From contig NZ_LGEG01000001.1 of the NCBI RefSeq assembly GCF_001280125.1, positions 186,001-250,000 of the forward strand: DNA of 64,000 nt. Reading direction: 5' to 3'. Below, piece by piece: positions 40,423 to 49,545 of this stretch. The translations under genes and the position numbers were made by a program. The stretch is from Streptomyces sp. NRRL F-6492. GTDB lineage: Bacteria; Actinomycetota; Actinomycetes; Streptomycetales; Streptomycetaceae. Position 1 is the first letter of the stretch. Each line of letters opens with the position of its first letter. The notes beneath the pieces were generated by a model. It had not been told where the DNA came from and did no database searches. It saw nothing but the letters and a program-made list of their open reading frames with translations.

Positions 40423-41082
40423 GTGGCAGGGCAGCCCATCAGGGTCGTGATCGCCGACGACGAGCCGCTGATCAGGGCGGGAATCCGGATGATCCTCAAC
40501 TCGGATCCGGAGATCCAGGTGGTCGGGGAGGCGGCCGACGGGCGGGCGGCGGTCGAGGCGGCGCGGGCGCACGCCGCCGACGTGGTGCTGCTCGACATCC
40601 AGATGCCGCTCCTCGACGGGCTCTCGGCGCTGCCGGAGCTGCGGCGTGCGGTGCCCGAGGCCCGGGTCATCATCCTGACGACCTTCGGCGAGCGGGAGAA
40701 CGTCCTGCGGGCGCTGGAGCACGGAGGTGCCGGGTTCCTGCTGAAGGACACGGCGCCCGCGGAGCTGATCGGGGCGGTGCGGGCGACCGCGGCGGGGGAC
40801 GCGTACCTGTCGCCGGCGGCGACCCGGCACGTGGTGGAGCGGCTCGCCAGGGGCCGGGAGGCGGCCCGCGCGGAGGAGGCCCGGGGGCGGGTGGCGGCGC
40901 TGAGCGAGAAGGAGCGGGGCGTCCTGGCGCTGCTCGGGGAGGGGCTTTCCAACGCGGACGCGGGGAAGCGGCTGCACATGAGCGAGGGGACGGTGAAGAC
41001 GTATGTGAGCCGGATCCTGGCCAAGCTGGACTGCGAGAACCGCGTCCAGGCGGCGCTGCTCGCGCGGGACGCGGGGCTGTAG
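40423..41082 (+). CDS. NarL/LuxR-type response regulator
   Basis: 219 residues from the GTG at 40423. The receiver domain has acidic pocket DDE near 11-13 and phosphoacceptor aspartate in VVLLDIQMPLLDG, with the Thr in IILTTFGE and the Lys in FLLKDTAP. The C-terminal LuxR-type HTH is LSEKERGVLALLGEGLSNADAGKRLHMSEGTVKTYVSRILAKL (split only by loop residues). It is 36 bp after the kinase, so it is the cognate partner. Targets are unknown. Confidence 0.95.
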   Translation: MAGQPIRVVIADDEPLIRAGIRMILNSDPEIQVVGEAADGRAAVEAARAHAADVVLLDIQMPLLDGLSALPELRRAVPEARVIILTTFGERENVLRALEHGGAGFLLKDTAPAELIGAVRATAAGDAYLSPAATRHVVERLARGREAARAEEARGRVAALSEKERGVLALLGEGLSNADAGKRLHMSEGTVKTYVSRILAKLDCENRVQAALLARDAGL

Positions 41083-41112
41083 GGGGCTCAGAGGCCGGGG
41101 GCGTAGGGAGGG

Positions 41113-41580
41113 TCAGGGGCCGGGGTGGTCCGGGAGGCCGTTCGTGCCGGTGTCGTTGTAGCGCAGGAGGTACGCGGCGAAGCGGGAGAGGTCCTCGGCC
41201 GACCAGTCCTTGAGGCGCTCCTGGTAGGCGGCCCTGCGGTTCGTCCGGGCCGAGTCGAGGACCTTCGTGCCCGCCTCCGTGGCGTGCAGGACCTGCACGC
41301 GGTGGTCGTCGGGGGCCGGCCGGCGCTCCACGAAGCCGAGCTTCTCCAGGCCGGCGAGCTGGCGGCTGACCGTCGACTTGTCGAGCAGGTAGTGGGCCGC
41401 GAGGTCGGTGGCGCGGCAGCCGTGACTCTCCTCGATGTGGGCGAGGAGCGTGTACGAGACGAGCGGGAGTTCGGGATGGACCCGGGCCGCCGCGGCGCGG
41501 GCCCGGCGGGCGAAGGCCGTCAGCTCGCGCTGGATGACGTCCAGGGACGCCTCGCGGGGTGGTTCCGCGCCGCCGGTCAT
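41113..41580 (-). CDS. MarR family transcriptional regulator
   Basis: 155 residues from the ATG at 41580, chosen over one 14 codons upstream because GAGGGAG lies 5 bases before it. The winged HTH reads CRATDLAAHYLLDKSTVSRQLAGLEKLGFVERRPAPDDHRVQVLHAT. It is divergent from the membrane protein at 41684, with a perfect GTTGTA/TACAAC palindrome between them; the palindrome is probably its operator. MarR regulators of this arrangement usually repress the linked transporter until a ligand binds. Confidence 0.92.
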   Translation of the reverse strand: MTGGAEPPREASLDVIQRELTAFARRARAAAARVHPELPLVSYTLLAHIEESHGCRATDLAAHYLLDKSTVSRQLAGLEKLGFVERRPAPDDHRVQVLHATEAGTKVLDSARTNRRAAYQERLKDWSAEDLSRFAAYLLRYNDTGTNGLPDHPGP

Positions 41581-41631
41581 GGGGGCTCCCTCGTCGTCGT
41601 GCGGACGCTGTTCGCCCACCACGGACTTTCG

Positions 41632-41646
41632 GTTGTATAGTACAAC
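41632..41646. promoter_or_regulatory. Candidate MarR operator
   Basis: GTTGTATAGTACAAC is a 6-3-6 perfect palindrome, and it contains a -10-like TATAGT (41636-41641). A degenerate second copy GTTGTAAAAGCCAAC lies at 41656-41670. Placement in the divergent promoter supports autoregulation and control of the transporter. Confidence 0.7.
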
Positions 41647-41683
41647 GGTTCTTTAGTTGTAAAAGCCAACCATGGAGGTCTCG

Positions 41684-42739
41684 GTGTCCGCAGGACCGAA
41701 CACCAGGGGTGCGTTGAAGCATGTCCTCGGGCATCTGCTCACCCCCCTGCTGATGTGCGTCGGCATGGGACTCGCCTACCTCGGCGCCTTCCACGCCCCC
41801 GAACCCCACGACCTGCGCGTCGACGTCGTCGGCTCGGGGCCCACGACCCAGGTCCTCGCCCAGTCGCTCCAGGACAAGGGGGCGGGCGCCCTCGACGTGC
41901 GCACCGTCGCCGACCGGGAGGCGGCCGTCACCGCGCTGCGCGAGCAGCACAGCTTCGGCGCCTACGTACCGGGCGAGAAGCCCGAACTCCTCGTCGCCTC
42001 GGGCTCCTCCGACACCAGCGCCATGGCGGTCGAGAAGCTGTTCACCAAGGTCGCCGCCGCGCAGGACGCCCCGCTGAAGGTCACCGACGTCGCCCCCACC
42101 GCCTCCGGCGACCCCACCGGCCAGGGCGTCTTCTTCCTCCTGGTCGCCCTCAGCATCGGCGCGTACGCCTCGGTCGCCGTCATCGGCGGCGCCGGAGCCG
42201 TCCTGCCCATGCGGATCAGGGCCCTCCTCGCCGCCGGCATGTCGTTCGTCGTCAGCCTGATCGGCACCCTCTTCGCCGGACCGGTCTTCCACTTGGTCGA
42301 CCGGGGACTCGGCGGGGTGTGGGCGATGTCCTGGCTGTACGCGGCGGGCATCCTGCTGGTCGGCCTCGGACTCCACACCTTCCTGCGCCGCTGGACCACG
42401 CTCGGCGTGATGGTCCTCTTCGTCATGCTCAACTTCACCAGCTCCGGCGGCATCTACCGGCCCGAACTCCAGCCCGGCTTCTTCGGTGCCCTGCACTCCT
42501 TCTGGAACGGCGCGGGCTTCGTCGAGGGCGTGCGCGCCCACGTGTACTTCGACGGCCACGCCCTCGGCGGGAACGTCCTCGTCCTCGCCCTCTGGTTCCT
42601 CGCCGGAGCCGCCCTCGTCGCCGTCGCGGGCCGCGCGGAGGCACGGCGCGCGAAGGCGGTCGCCGGACCTTCCGGGGAGGGGGCCGGGGAGAAGAAGGCC
42701 GAGGTCGAGGAGGAGATGGAGGAGGCCGTCGCGGTCTGA
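41684..42739 (+). CDS. YhgE/Pip/ABC-2-like membrane protein (putative exporter)
   Basis: 351 residues from the GTG at 41684. GGAGG (41674-41678) lies 5 bases upstream, which favours this start over an ATG at 41672 that overlaps the RBS. One N-terminal membrane helix, an external domain of about 100 residues (DLRVDVVGSGPTTQVLAQSL ... FGAYVPG ... LVASGSSDTSA), then five membrane helices. This is the layout of the DUF3533/YhgE-Pip-type membrane proteins linked to efflux of lipophilic compounds or peptides. The C-terminus is charged (EEKKAEVEEEMEE-like). It is regulated by the divergent MarR. Confidence 0.75.
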   Translation: MSAGPNTRGALKHVLGHLLTPLLMCVGMGLAYLGAFHAPEPHDLRVDVVGSGPTTQVLAQSLQDKGAGALDVRTVADREAAVTALREQHSFGAYVPGEKPELLVASGSSDTSAMAVEKLFTKVAAAQDAPLKVTDVAPTASGDPTGQGVFFLLVALSIGAYASVAVIGGAGAVLPMRIRALLAAGMSFVVSLIGTLFAGPVFHLVDRGLGGVWAMSWLYAAGILLVGLGLHTFLRRWTTLGVMVLFVMLNFTSSGGIYRPELQPGFFGALHSFWNGAGFVEGVRAHVYFDGHALGGNVLVLALWFLAGAALVAVAGRAEARRAKAVAGPSGEGAGEKKAEVEEEMEEAVAV

Positions 42740-42767
42740 TCCCCACCCTGGTCCCGACCGCGGGAAC

Positions 42768-42790
42768 TTGTCCACAGGCGGTTGTCCACA
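42768..42790 (+). promoter_or_regulatory. Two consensus DnaA boxes in tandem
   Basis: TTGTCCACA occurs twice in the same orientation (42768-42776 and 42782-42790), 14 bp apart, in the gap upstream of the DUF2252 gene and 38 kb from oriC. Both match the Streptomyces consensus exactly. Confidence 0.8.
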
Positions 42791-42868
42791 GGGGGAGACG
42801 GCCGGTCGGCGGCGGAGGTACGGTCGGGGCCGAACGAGGACGGACATCGCATCGGGGGAGGGCGTCCC

Positions 42869-44329
42869 ATGGACGTGATCACGGCTGTCGTGCCGGAGCG
42901 GCGCGGTACGGAGGGAGCGCGGAGCACGGAGCGCGTGCCGCACGTGCCGGGGTTCGCGCGCCGGGCGGACGCGGGCGTCGGCGCCTCCCCCAAGGAGCGG
43001 GGCAAGGAGCTGCGCCGGCGGGTCCCCCGTTCCTCGCACGACCGGCAGGATCTCGTCGCGGACCGCCCGGACGCCGTCCGCGCCGTCGAGGAGTCGAACT
43101 TCGGCCGGGTCCCCGAGCTCACGCCGATACGGGTCGGCAGGATGGCGGCGAGCCCGTTCGCCTTCCTGCGCGGCTCCGCCGGACTGATGGCCCAGGATCT
43201 CGTCGGGACCCCCGTCACCGGGATCGTGGCGCAGATATGCGGCGACGCGCACGCCGCCAACTTCGGCCTCTACGGGGACGCCCGCGGCCGGCTCGTCATG
43301 GACCTCAACGACTTCGACGAGACCGTCGCCGGCCCCTGGGAGTGGGACCTCAAGCGGCTCGCCACCTCCCTGGTCCTCGCCGGGCGGGAGGTCGGCGCGA
43401 GCGAGGAGGTCTGCCGGGCCGCCGCCTTCGACGCCGTCGGCGCCTACCGGCGCACCATGCGGCTGCTCGCCCGTCTCCCCGCCGCCGACGCCTGGAACGC
43501 GATCGCCGACGAGGAACTTGTCTCCCACGCCGACGCCCACGACCTCCTCGGCATCCTGGAGAAGGTCTCCGCCAAGGCCCGCAACAACACCAGCGCCCGG
43601 TTCGCCGCCCGGTCGACCGAGACCGTGGCGGACGCCGAGGGCGGCGGCCGCAGGTTCGTCGACGCTCCCCCGGTGCTGCGTCGGGTCCCGGACGACGAGG
43701 CGGCCGGGGTCGCCGCCTCCCTCGGCGCCTACCTGGAGACCGTGTCCGAGGACCGGCTGCCGCTCCTCGCGCGGTACGCCGTCCACGACGTGGCCTTCCG
43801 GGTGGTCGGCACCGGCAGCGTCGGCACCCGCTCCTACGTCGTGCTGCTCCTCGACCACCGGGGCGAGCCGCTGGTGCTCCAGGTCAAGGAGGCCCGGCCC
43901 TCGGCCCTGCTCCCCTACCTGCCGGCCGCGGGGTTCGCGGTGCGGGACGCGGGCCACGAGGGGAGGCGCGTGGTGCTCGGGCAGAAGCGGATGCAGGTCG
44001 TCAGCGACATCCTGCTCGGCTGGACCACGGTCGACGGGCGCCCGTTCCAGGTGCGTCAGTTCCGCAACCGCAAGGGCAGTGTCGACCCCGCCGCGCTCAC
44101 CGCCGACCAGGTCGACGACTACGGGCGGATGACCGGGGCCCTGCTCGCCCGCGCCCACGCCCACAGCGTCGACCCGCGCCTGACAGCCGGTTACTGCGGC
44201 AAGAGCGAGGAGCTGGACGAGGCCGTGGCCTCCTTCGCCGTCACGTACGCGGACCGCACCACGGCCGACCACGCCGACCTGCTCTCCGCCGTCCGCTCCG
44301 GACGCGTGGCGGCCGAGCTCGGCGTCTGA
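42869..44329 (+). CDS. DUF2252 family protein
   Basis: 486 residues from the ATG at 42869, with GGGGGAGGG upstream. The motifs MAASPFAFLRGSAGLMAQDL, ICGDAHAANFGLYGDARG, LNDFDETVAGPWEWDLKRLA and YCGKSEELDEAVASFAVTYA are those of DUF2252. The GDAHAxNFG and DFDE motifs resemble the catalytic and metal-binding motifs of aminoglycoside/choline kinase-like folds, so a kinase-like fold is possible (inference). Substrate unknown. No tight operon with neighbours. Confidence 0.88.
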   Translation: MDVITAVVPERRGTEGARSTERVPHVPGFARRADAGVGASPKERGKELRRRVPRSSHDRQDLVADRPDAVRAVEESNFGRVPELTPIRVGRMAASPFAFLRGSAGLMAQDLVGTPVTGIVAQICGDAHAANFGLYGDARGRLVMDLNDFDETVAGPWEWDLKRLATSLVLAGREVGASEEVCRAAAFDAVGAYRRTMRLLARLPAADAWNAIADEELVSHADAHDLLGILEKVSAKARNNTSARFAARSTETVADAEGGGRRFVDAPPVLRRVPDDEAAGVAASLGAYLETVSEDRLPLLARYAVHDVAFRVVGTGSVGTRSYVVLLLDHRGEPLVLQVKEARPSALLPYLPAAGFAVRDAGHEGRRVVLGQKRMQVVSDILLGWTTVDGRPFQVRQFRNRKGSVDPAALTADQVDDYGRMTGALLARAHAHSVDPRLTAGYCGKSEELDEAVASFAVTYADRTTADHADLLSAVRSGRVAAELGV

Positions 44330-44373
44330 CTCCTCCGCGAGGGCCGGCGGCCCCGGCCCCTTACGCTGGGAGG

Positions 44374-45315
44374 GTGACGAGCCGGAGCGAGGACAGCGAC
44401 GTGGACCAGGGCCGGGAACAGGATCGGGACGGCGCCGAGAACGCGGTCGGCGGCGCGGCCGACGGTGTGGCGGACGGTGTGGCCGACGGTGTGGCCGACG
44501 GCGCCGCCGACGGGCAGCCGGGACCGGACGCCGGGGGCGACGAGCGGCCCGAGGCGCGGCTCGAGCGCGCCGTGCGGGTGGCCGAGCAGGCGCTGATCGA
44601 GTTCGAGATCGCCGTCGAGACCTTCCGGGTCGAGGTGGAGAACTTCTCCCGGCTGCACCACCAGAAGCTCGGTCCGATGTACGCGCGGCTCGACGAGCTG
44701 GAGGCGCTGGTCGCCGAGGCCCGGGCGGCGCGCACCGGCGACCCCGAGGACCTGCGGCGGGCCCAGGAGGCCCGGGCGGCGGTCATGCCCATGCCCGGCG
44801 TGGAGGAGCTGTTCCACGACTGGATCGACACCGACGGCCTCTCCCCCGAGGCGGCGGCCATGCTCACCGAGCGGCCGGTGCAGCCGCCGAAGCGGGTCCG
44901 GCCCGGTGAGGAGGCCCGCAGGCTCTACCGCGAGCTGGCCCGCAAGGCCCATCCCGACCTGGCCCGTGAGGAGGGCGAGCGGAAGCGGCGCGAGGAGTTC
45001 ATCACCCGGGTCAACGCCGCCTACGCCCGGGGCGACGAGGGGCTGCTGCGCGAACTGTCCGCCGAGTGGGAGGCCGGTCCCGCACCGGCCGAGGAGCGGC
45101 TCAGCGAGAGCGAGGAGCTGTACGCGCGCCTGGAGTGGCTCGCGGAGCGCAAGGACATGCTGTCGGCGGTGGCGCGCGAGCTGGAGGAGAGCGCGATCGG
45201 CGCGATGCTGCGAATGGCGCCGGACGACCCCGACCGACTGCTCGAAGAGATCGCGGAGCAGCTGCTCGCGCAGGTCTCCGAGCGGGAGAACGAGCTGTCC
45301 GGTCTGGTGCAGTAG
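44374..45315 (+). CDS. J-domain-containing coiled-coil protein
   Basis: 313 residues from the GTG at 44374; TACGCT (44362-44367) 6 bp upstream suggests a leaderless mRNA, while a GTG at 44401 with GAGGA upstream is an alternative. The N-terminus has three GVAD repeats (DGVADGVADGVADGAADG). Residues 60-130 are strongly helical. A J-like region, RRLYRELARKAHPDLAREEGERKRREEFITRVNAAYARGD (broken by charged loops), contains the HPD tripeptide that stimulates DnaK. It is C-central rather than N-terminal, and more helix follows. It may be a DnaK partner for a specific client; no partner is evident nearby. Confidence 0.75.
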   Translation: MTSRSEDSDVDQGREQDRDGAENAVGGAADGVADGVADGVADGAADGQPGPDAGGDERPEARLERAVRVAEQALIEFEIAVETFRVEVENFSRLHHQKLGPMYARLDELEALVAEARAARTGDPEDLRRAQEARAAVMPMPGVEELFHDWIDTDGLSPEAAAMLTERPVQPPKRVRPGEEARRLYRELARKAHPDLAREEGERKRREEFITRVNAAYARGDEGLLRELSAEWEAGPAPAEERLSESEELYARLEWLAERKDMLSAVARELEESAIGAMLRMAPDDPDRLLEEIAEQLLAQVSERENELSGLVQ

Positions 45316-45326
45316 GTTTTTCCGTG

Positions 45327-45346
45327 CGCCCGAGCCCCTTCGGGCG
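45327..45346 (+). terminator. Candidate terminator after the J-domain gene
   Basis: CGCCCGA and TCGGGCG flank a 6-base loop; T-richness (GTTTTTCC) precedes rather than follows the hairpin. Modest support. Confidence 0.4.
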
Positions 45347-45371
45347 GTTCTGACGAGAGAAGGCCGGTCCC

Positions 45372-45716
45372 ATGAATTTCTCCCCGCTGCCCTCGGTGGA
45401 CGCGGCTTCCGTGCCGGCCGATGCCCTGGTGCTGGACGTCAGGGAGGAGGACGAGTGGGCCGCGGGGCACGTCGAGGGCGCGGTGCACGTGCCGATGAGC
45501 GACTTCGTGGCCCGCTTCGGCGAGGTCACGGAGTCCCTGGCCGAGCACGGCCGGGCCTATGTGATGTGCCGGGTGGGCGGCCGGTCGGCACAGGTCACGC
45601 AGTACCTGGTCCAGCAGGGCTTCGACGCGGTGAACGTCGACGGCGGGATGCTCGCCTGGGACGGCGCCGGGCGCCCGATGGTGACGGAGAACGGCGCCCA
45701 GGCGTTCGTGCTCTGA
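45372..45716 (+). CDS. Rhodanese-like domain protein
   Basis: 114 residues, a single rhodanese domain: VLDVREEDEWAAGHVEGAVHVPM is the N-terminal motif and VMCRVGGRSAQVTQYLVQQGF contains the active-site Cys loop (CRVGGRS). The C-terminal NVDGGMLAWDGAGRPM is also typical. Such proteins transfer sulfane sulfur or regulate thiols. RBS GAGAGAAGG precedes the ATG at 45372. It converges with paaE. Confidence 0.94.
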   Translation: MNFSPLPSVDAASVPADALVLDVREEDEWAAGHVEGAVHVPMSDFVARFGEVTESLAEHGRAYVMCRVGGRSAQVTQYLVQQGFDAVNVDGGMLAWDGAGRPMVTENGAQAFVL

Positions 45717-45783
45717 CCCTCCACCGGGCCCCCGCCTCCGGCCCCCGCGCCGTTCTCCCGAGGACCTTTCCGGCCCGGTCCCG

Positions 45784-46872
45784 TCAGCGGTCGAAGTCCA
45801 GCTCCACGTCGGCGGTGGTGGGGCGGGACTGGCAGGCCAGGACGTAACCGGCCTCCGTCTCGTCCGGCTCCAGGGCGAAGTTGCGGTCCATCCGCACCTC
45901 GCCGCCGACGACGAAGGCACGGCAGGTGCCGCACACCCCGCCCTTGCAGGCGTACGGGGCGTCCGCGCGGGCGCGGAGCACGGTGTCCAGGAGCGTCTCG
46001 CCCCGCTCCACCGGCCAGGTGCCGGACCGGCCGTGCAGGGTCGCGGTCAGGGTGGCGTGCGCGGGGGTGTCGGACGCCGGGGCCGCCGCGGGCGCGGAGC
46101 CGTCGTCGACGTGGAAGATCTCCTGGTGGATCCGGCCGCGGTCGACGCCCAGGTCGCGCAGCGCCCGCTCGGCGCCCTGCACGAGACCGAAAGGGCCGCA
46201 CAGGAACCAGCCCTCGACCTCGCCGACCGGCAGCAGCGCGGGAAGCAGTCCGGCGAGCCGCTCGCGGTCGAGCCGGCCGGACGGGAGGCCCGCCTGCTGC
46301 TCCTCCCGGGAGAGCACGGTGACCAGCTGGAAGCGGCCCGGGTAGCGGTCCTTGAGGTCGGCCACCTCGTCCAGGAACATCGTGGACGCGGCGGTGCGGT
46401 CGCTCCGGACCAGACAGAACCGGGCCTCCGGCTCGCGGGCGAGCAGGGTGGCCGCCATCGAGAGCACCGGAGTGATGCCGCTGCCGCCGACGACGGCCGC
46501 GAAATGGCCGGGGCGCGGGGCGAGCGTGAAGCGGCCCATCGGCTCCATGACCTCGACGAGGTCGCCCACGGCCAGCTCCTTCAGGGCGTACGTCGAGAAC
46601 GCGCCGCCGTCCACGAGCCGGATGCCGACGCGCAGGACGGGCGGCTCGCCGGCCGGGGCGGCTGGGGCGCAGATCGAGTACGTCCGCCGGGCCTCCCCGC
46701 CCCGCTCGCCGGTGCGCCGCAGCGCGAGGTGCTGGCCGGGCAGGTGCCGGTACGTCTCGTGGAGCTCGGGCGGGACCGCGAAGGTGACGGCCACGGAGTC
46801 GTCCGTGAGCCGCTCGACCTCGCTGACCGCGAGCGGATGGAACCCGGCCCGTCCCGCGCCTGAGGACACCAT
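45784..46872 (-). CDS. paaE: Phenylacetyl-CoA epoxidase reductase PaaE
   Basis: 362 residues. PaaE transfers electrons from NADPH via FAD and a [2Fe-2S] cluster to the di-iron oxygenase PaaABCE. The N-terminal FAD-binding domain has RRTYSICAPA, the NAD(P) domain has GGSGITPVLSM and the C-terminal plant-type ferredoxin domain has CKGGVCGTC with the fourth cysteine in VLACQS. The ATG at 46872 directly follows the paaD stop, with RBS AAGGAG inside the end of paaD. Confidence 0.96.
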   Translation of the reverse strand: MVSSGAGRAGFHPLAVSEVERLTDDSVAVTFAVPPELHETYRHLPGQHLALRRTGERGGEARRTYSICAPAAPAGEPPVLRVGIRLVDGGAFSTYALKELAVGDLVEVMEPMGRFTLAPRPGHFAAVVGGSGITPVLSMAATLLAREPEARFCLVRSDRTAASTMFLDEVADLKDRYPGRFQLVTVLSREEQQAGLPSGRLDRERLAGLLPALLPVGEVEGWFLCGPFGLVQGAERALRDLGVDRGRIHQEIFHVDDGSAPAAAPASDTPAHATLTATLHGRSGTWPVERGETLLDTVLRARADAPYACKGGVCGTCRAFVVGGEVRMDRNFALEPDETEAGYVLACQSRPTTADVELDFDR

Positions 46873-47367
46873 CTACAGCTCCTTGAAGTGGTCGAACGGT
46901 TCGAGGCAGGCGGTGCAGCGGCGCAGGGCCTTGCACGCGGTGGAGGAGAAGCGGCTCAGGAGCTCGGTGTCGGTGGAGCCGCAGTGCGGGCAGCGGATCG
47001 CCAGCGTCAGCGGCACCGGGCCGCCGGCCGGGCCCTGCGGGCGCGGCGGGGCGATGCCGAACTCGGTGAGCTTGCGCCGCCCCTCCTCGCTGATGTCGTC
47101 GGTGGACCAGGCGGGGGCGAGGACCGTGACGACGGAGACCTCCGGGACCCCGTGGTCGTGGAGGGCGCGCTCGATGTCCGAGGACATGGCCTCGATCGCG
47201 GGGCAGCCCGTGTAGGTCGGGGTGAGGGTGACCTCGACCCGGCCGGTGCCGGTGACGTGGACGCCCCGCACGACGCCCAGCTCCTCCAGGGTGAGGACGG
47301 GCAGCTCCGGGTCGGGGACGGAGCCGGCGACCCGGCTCAGCTCCTCCTCCAGGGCCGTCCTGGTCAC
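46873..47367 (-). CDS. paaD: Phenylacetate-CoA oxygenase assembly protein PaaD
   Basis: 164 residues from the GTG at 47367 (or the adjacent GTG at 47370). The MIP18/DUF59-like domain has VPDPELPVLTLEELGVVRGV and TPTYTGCPAIEAM. The C-terminus holds a zinc-ribbon-like cysteine set (CPHCGSTDTELLSRFSSTACKALRRCTAC split by helices). PaaD is thought to assemble Fe-S or di-iron centres of the epoxidase. It overlaps paaC by 4 bases. Confidence 0.95.
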   Translation of the reverse strand: MTRTALEEELSRVAGSVPDPELPVLTLEELGVVRGVHVTGTGRVEVTLTPTYTGCPAIEAMSSDIERALHDHGVPEVSVVTVLAPAWSTDDISEEGRRKLTEFGIAPPRPQGPAGGPVPLTLAIRCPHCGSTDTELLSRFSSTACKALRRCTACLEPFDHFKEL

Positions 47368-48122
47368 CACGACGCCCCCGGGTGGCTGCGGTGCAGGTGC
47401 TGCATCTCGGCCAGCATCCGGCCGAAGGACTCGGTGTGCAGGCCCTGGCGGCCCGCGCCCGCGCTCCAGGCGCCGGTGCGGGGCCCGGAGGGCACGGTGA
47501 GCGTGGCCCTGCCGAGGACGTCCGTCACCGACTCCAGCCAGGCGCTCTCCAGGGCCGCGTGGTCCACGTCGAGCCCCTCGACCGGCCGGAACAGCTCGCC
47601 GGTGTACCGCCACAGGGCCTCGCAGGCCCGGCTCATCCGCTCGTGGCTCTCGGGGGTTCCGTCGCCGAGGCGCAGCGTCCAGTGCTCGGCGTGGTCCCGG
47701 TGGTAGGCGACCTCCTTGACGGCCTTCGCCGCGAGCCCGGCGAAGGGCCCGCCGCCGGAGGCCAGCCGCGCGTACAGGAGGTGCTGGTAGGTGGAGAAGT
47801 ACAGCTGGCGGGCGATGGTGTGGGCGAAGTCGCCGTTCGGCTGCTCGACGAGCTGGACGTTCCGGAAGGAGCGCTCCTCCCGGAGGTAGGCCAGCTCGTC
47901 CTCGTCGCCGACGAGGGAGAGCAGGACGCGGGCCTGGCCGAGCAGGTCCAGTGCGATGTTGGCCAGGGCGACCTCCTCCTCCAGGACGGGGGCGGAGCCG
48001 GCCCATTCCCCCAGGCGGTGGGAGAGGACGAGGGCGTCGTCGCCGAGGGCGAGGGCCGCGCCGACGGGCACGGCGGTGCCTTCGCGGGTGTCGGCGCCCT
48101 CTCGGGTGTCGGGAGTGCTCAC
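47364..48122 (-). CDS. paaC: Phenylacetyl-CoA epoxidase subunit PaaC
   Basis: 252 residues from the GTG at 48122 (overlap with the paaB stop). It is a ferritin-like four-helix subunit that stabilises PaaA; motifs LSHRLGEWAGSAPVLEEEVAL, ANIALDLLGQARVL, KEVAYHRDHAEHW. The last helix is MLAEMQHLHRSHPGASW. It has degenerate metal ligands and is non-catalytic in the family. Typical length. Confidence 0.95.
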   Translation of the reverse strand: MSTPDTREGADTREGTAVPVGAALALGDDALVLSHRLGEWAGSAPVLEEEVALANIALDLLGQARVLLSLVGDEDELAYLREERSFRNVQLVEQPNGDFAHTIARQLYFSTYQHLLYARLASGGGPFAGLAAKAVKEVAYHRDHAEHWTLRLGDGTPESHERMSRACEALWRYTGELFRPVEGLDVDHAALESAWLESVTDVLGRATLTVPSGPRTGAWSAGAGRQGLHTESFGRMLAEMQHLHRSHPGASW

Positions 48123-48402
48123 AGGTGCTTCACCCCCTCCGGGATCTCGTAGAACGTCGGATGGCGGTAGGGCTTGTCCGCCGCCGGGTCGAAGAAGGGG
48201 TCCTTCTCGTCGGGCGAGGAGGCGGTGATCGTCGCGGAGGGCACGACCCAGATCGAGACGCCCTCGCTCCTGCGGGTGTACAGGTCGCGGGCGTTGCGCA
48301 GTGCCATCTCCGCGTCGGGCGCGTGGAGACTGCCCGCGTGGGTGTGGGACAGTCCGCGGCGCGAGCGCACGAACACCTCCCACAGCGGCCAACCGTCGCT
48401 CG

Positions 48403-48406
<4 letters not shown>
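48119..48406 (-). CDS. paaB: Phenylacetyl-CoA epoxidase subunit PaaB
   Basis: 95 residues: [31 protein letters not shown] is the family start and [20 protein letters not shown] follows. PaaB bridges PaaAC complexes. RBS GGGGAGG lies 7 bases before the ATG, and the ATG overlaps the paaA stop (ATGA). Confidence 0.96.
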
Positions 48407-49434
<1,028 letters not shown>

Positions 49435-49444
49435 CAGATCCCCT

Positions 49445-49462
49445 ACCGACCGATCGTTCGGT
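49445..49462. promoter_or_regulatory. Candidate PaaR operator 1 (paaA)
   Basis: ACCGACCGATCGTTCGGT, an 18-bp palindrome with 8 of 9 pairs matching. Its reverse complement matches operator 2 (54110-54127) in 17 of 18 bases. It lies just upstream of paaA, where a bound TetR-type repressor would block transcription. Confidence 0.8.
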
Positions 49463-49545
49463 TCATTGGCTTCAATGGTGAGACGACGGCCCGTATGGTG
49501 TCAACCCTGTGGATAACCGAGTGGGCCGATCGGGATCGGGGCGGG

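Noticed and set aside
41672..41683. Start of the exporter gene at the ATG at 41672
   Set aside because: This ATG overlaps the only good RBS (GGAGG, 41674-41678), which serves the GTG at 41684.
41755..44373. Open frame of 1186 codons running through the DUF3533-like and DUF2252 genes into the J-domain gene
   Set aside because: Only the last 313 codons look like a protein; the rest is Arg/Pro/Gly-rich shadow of genes in another frame that have recognisable domains.
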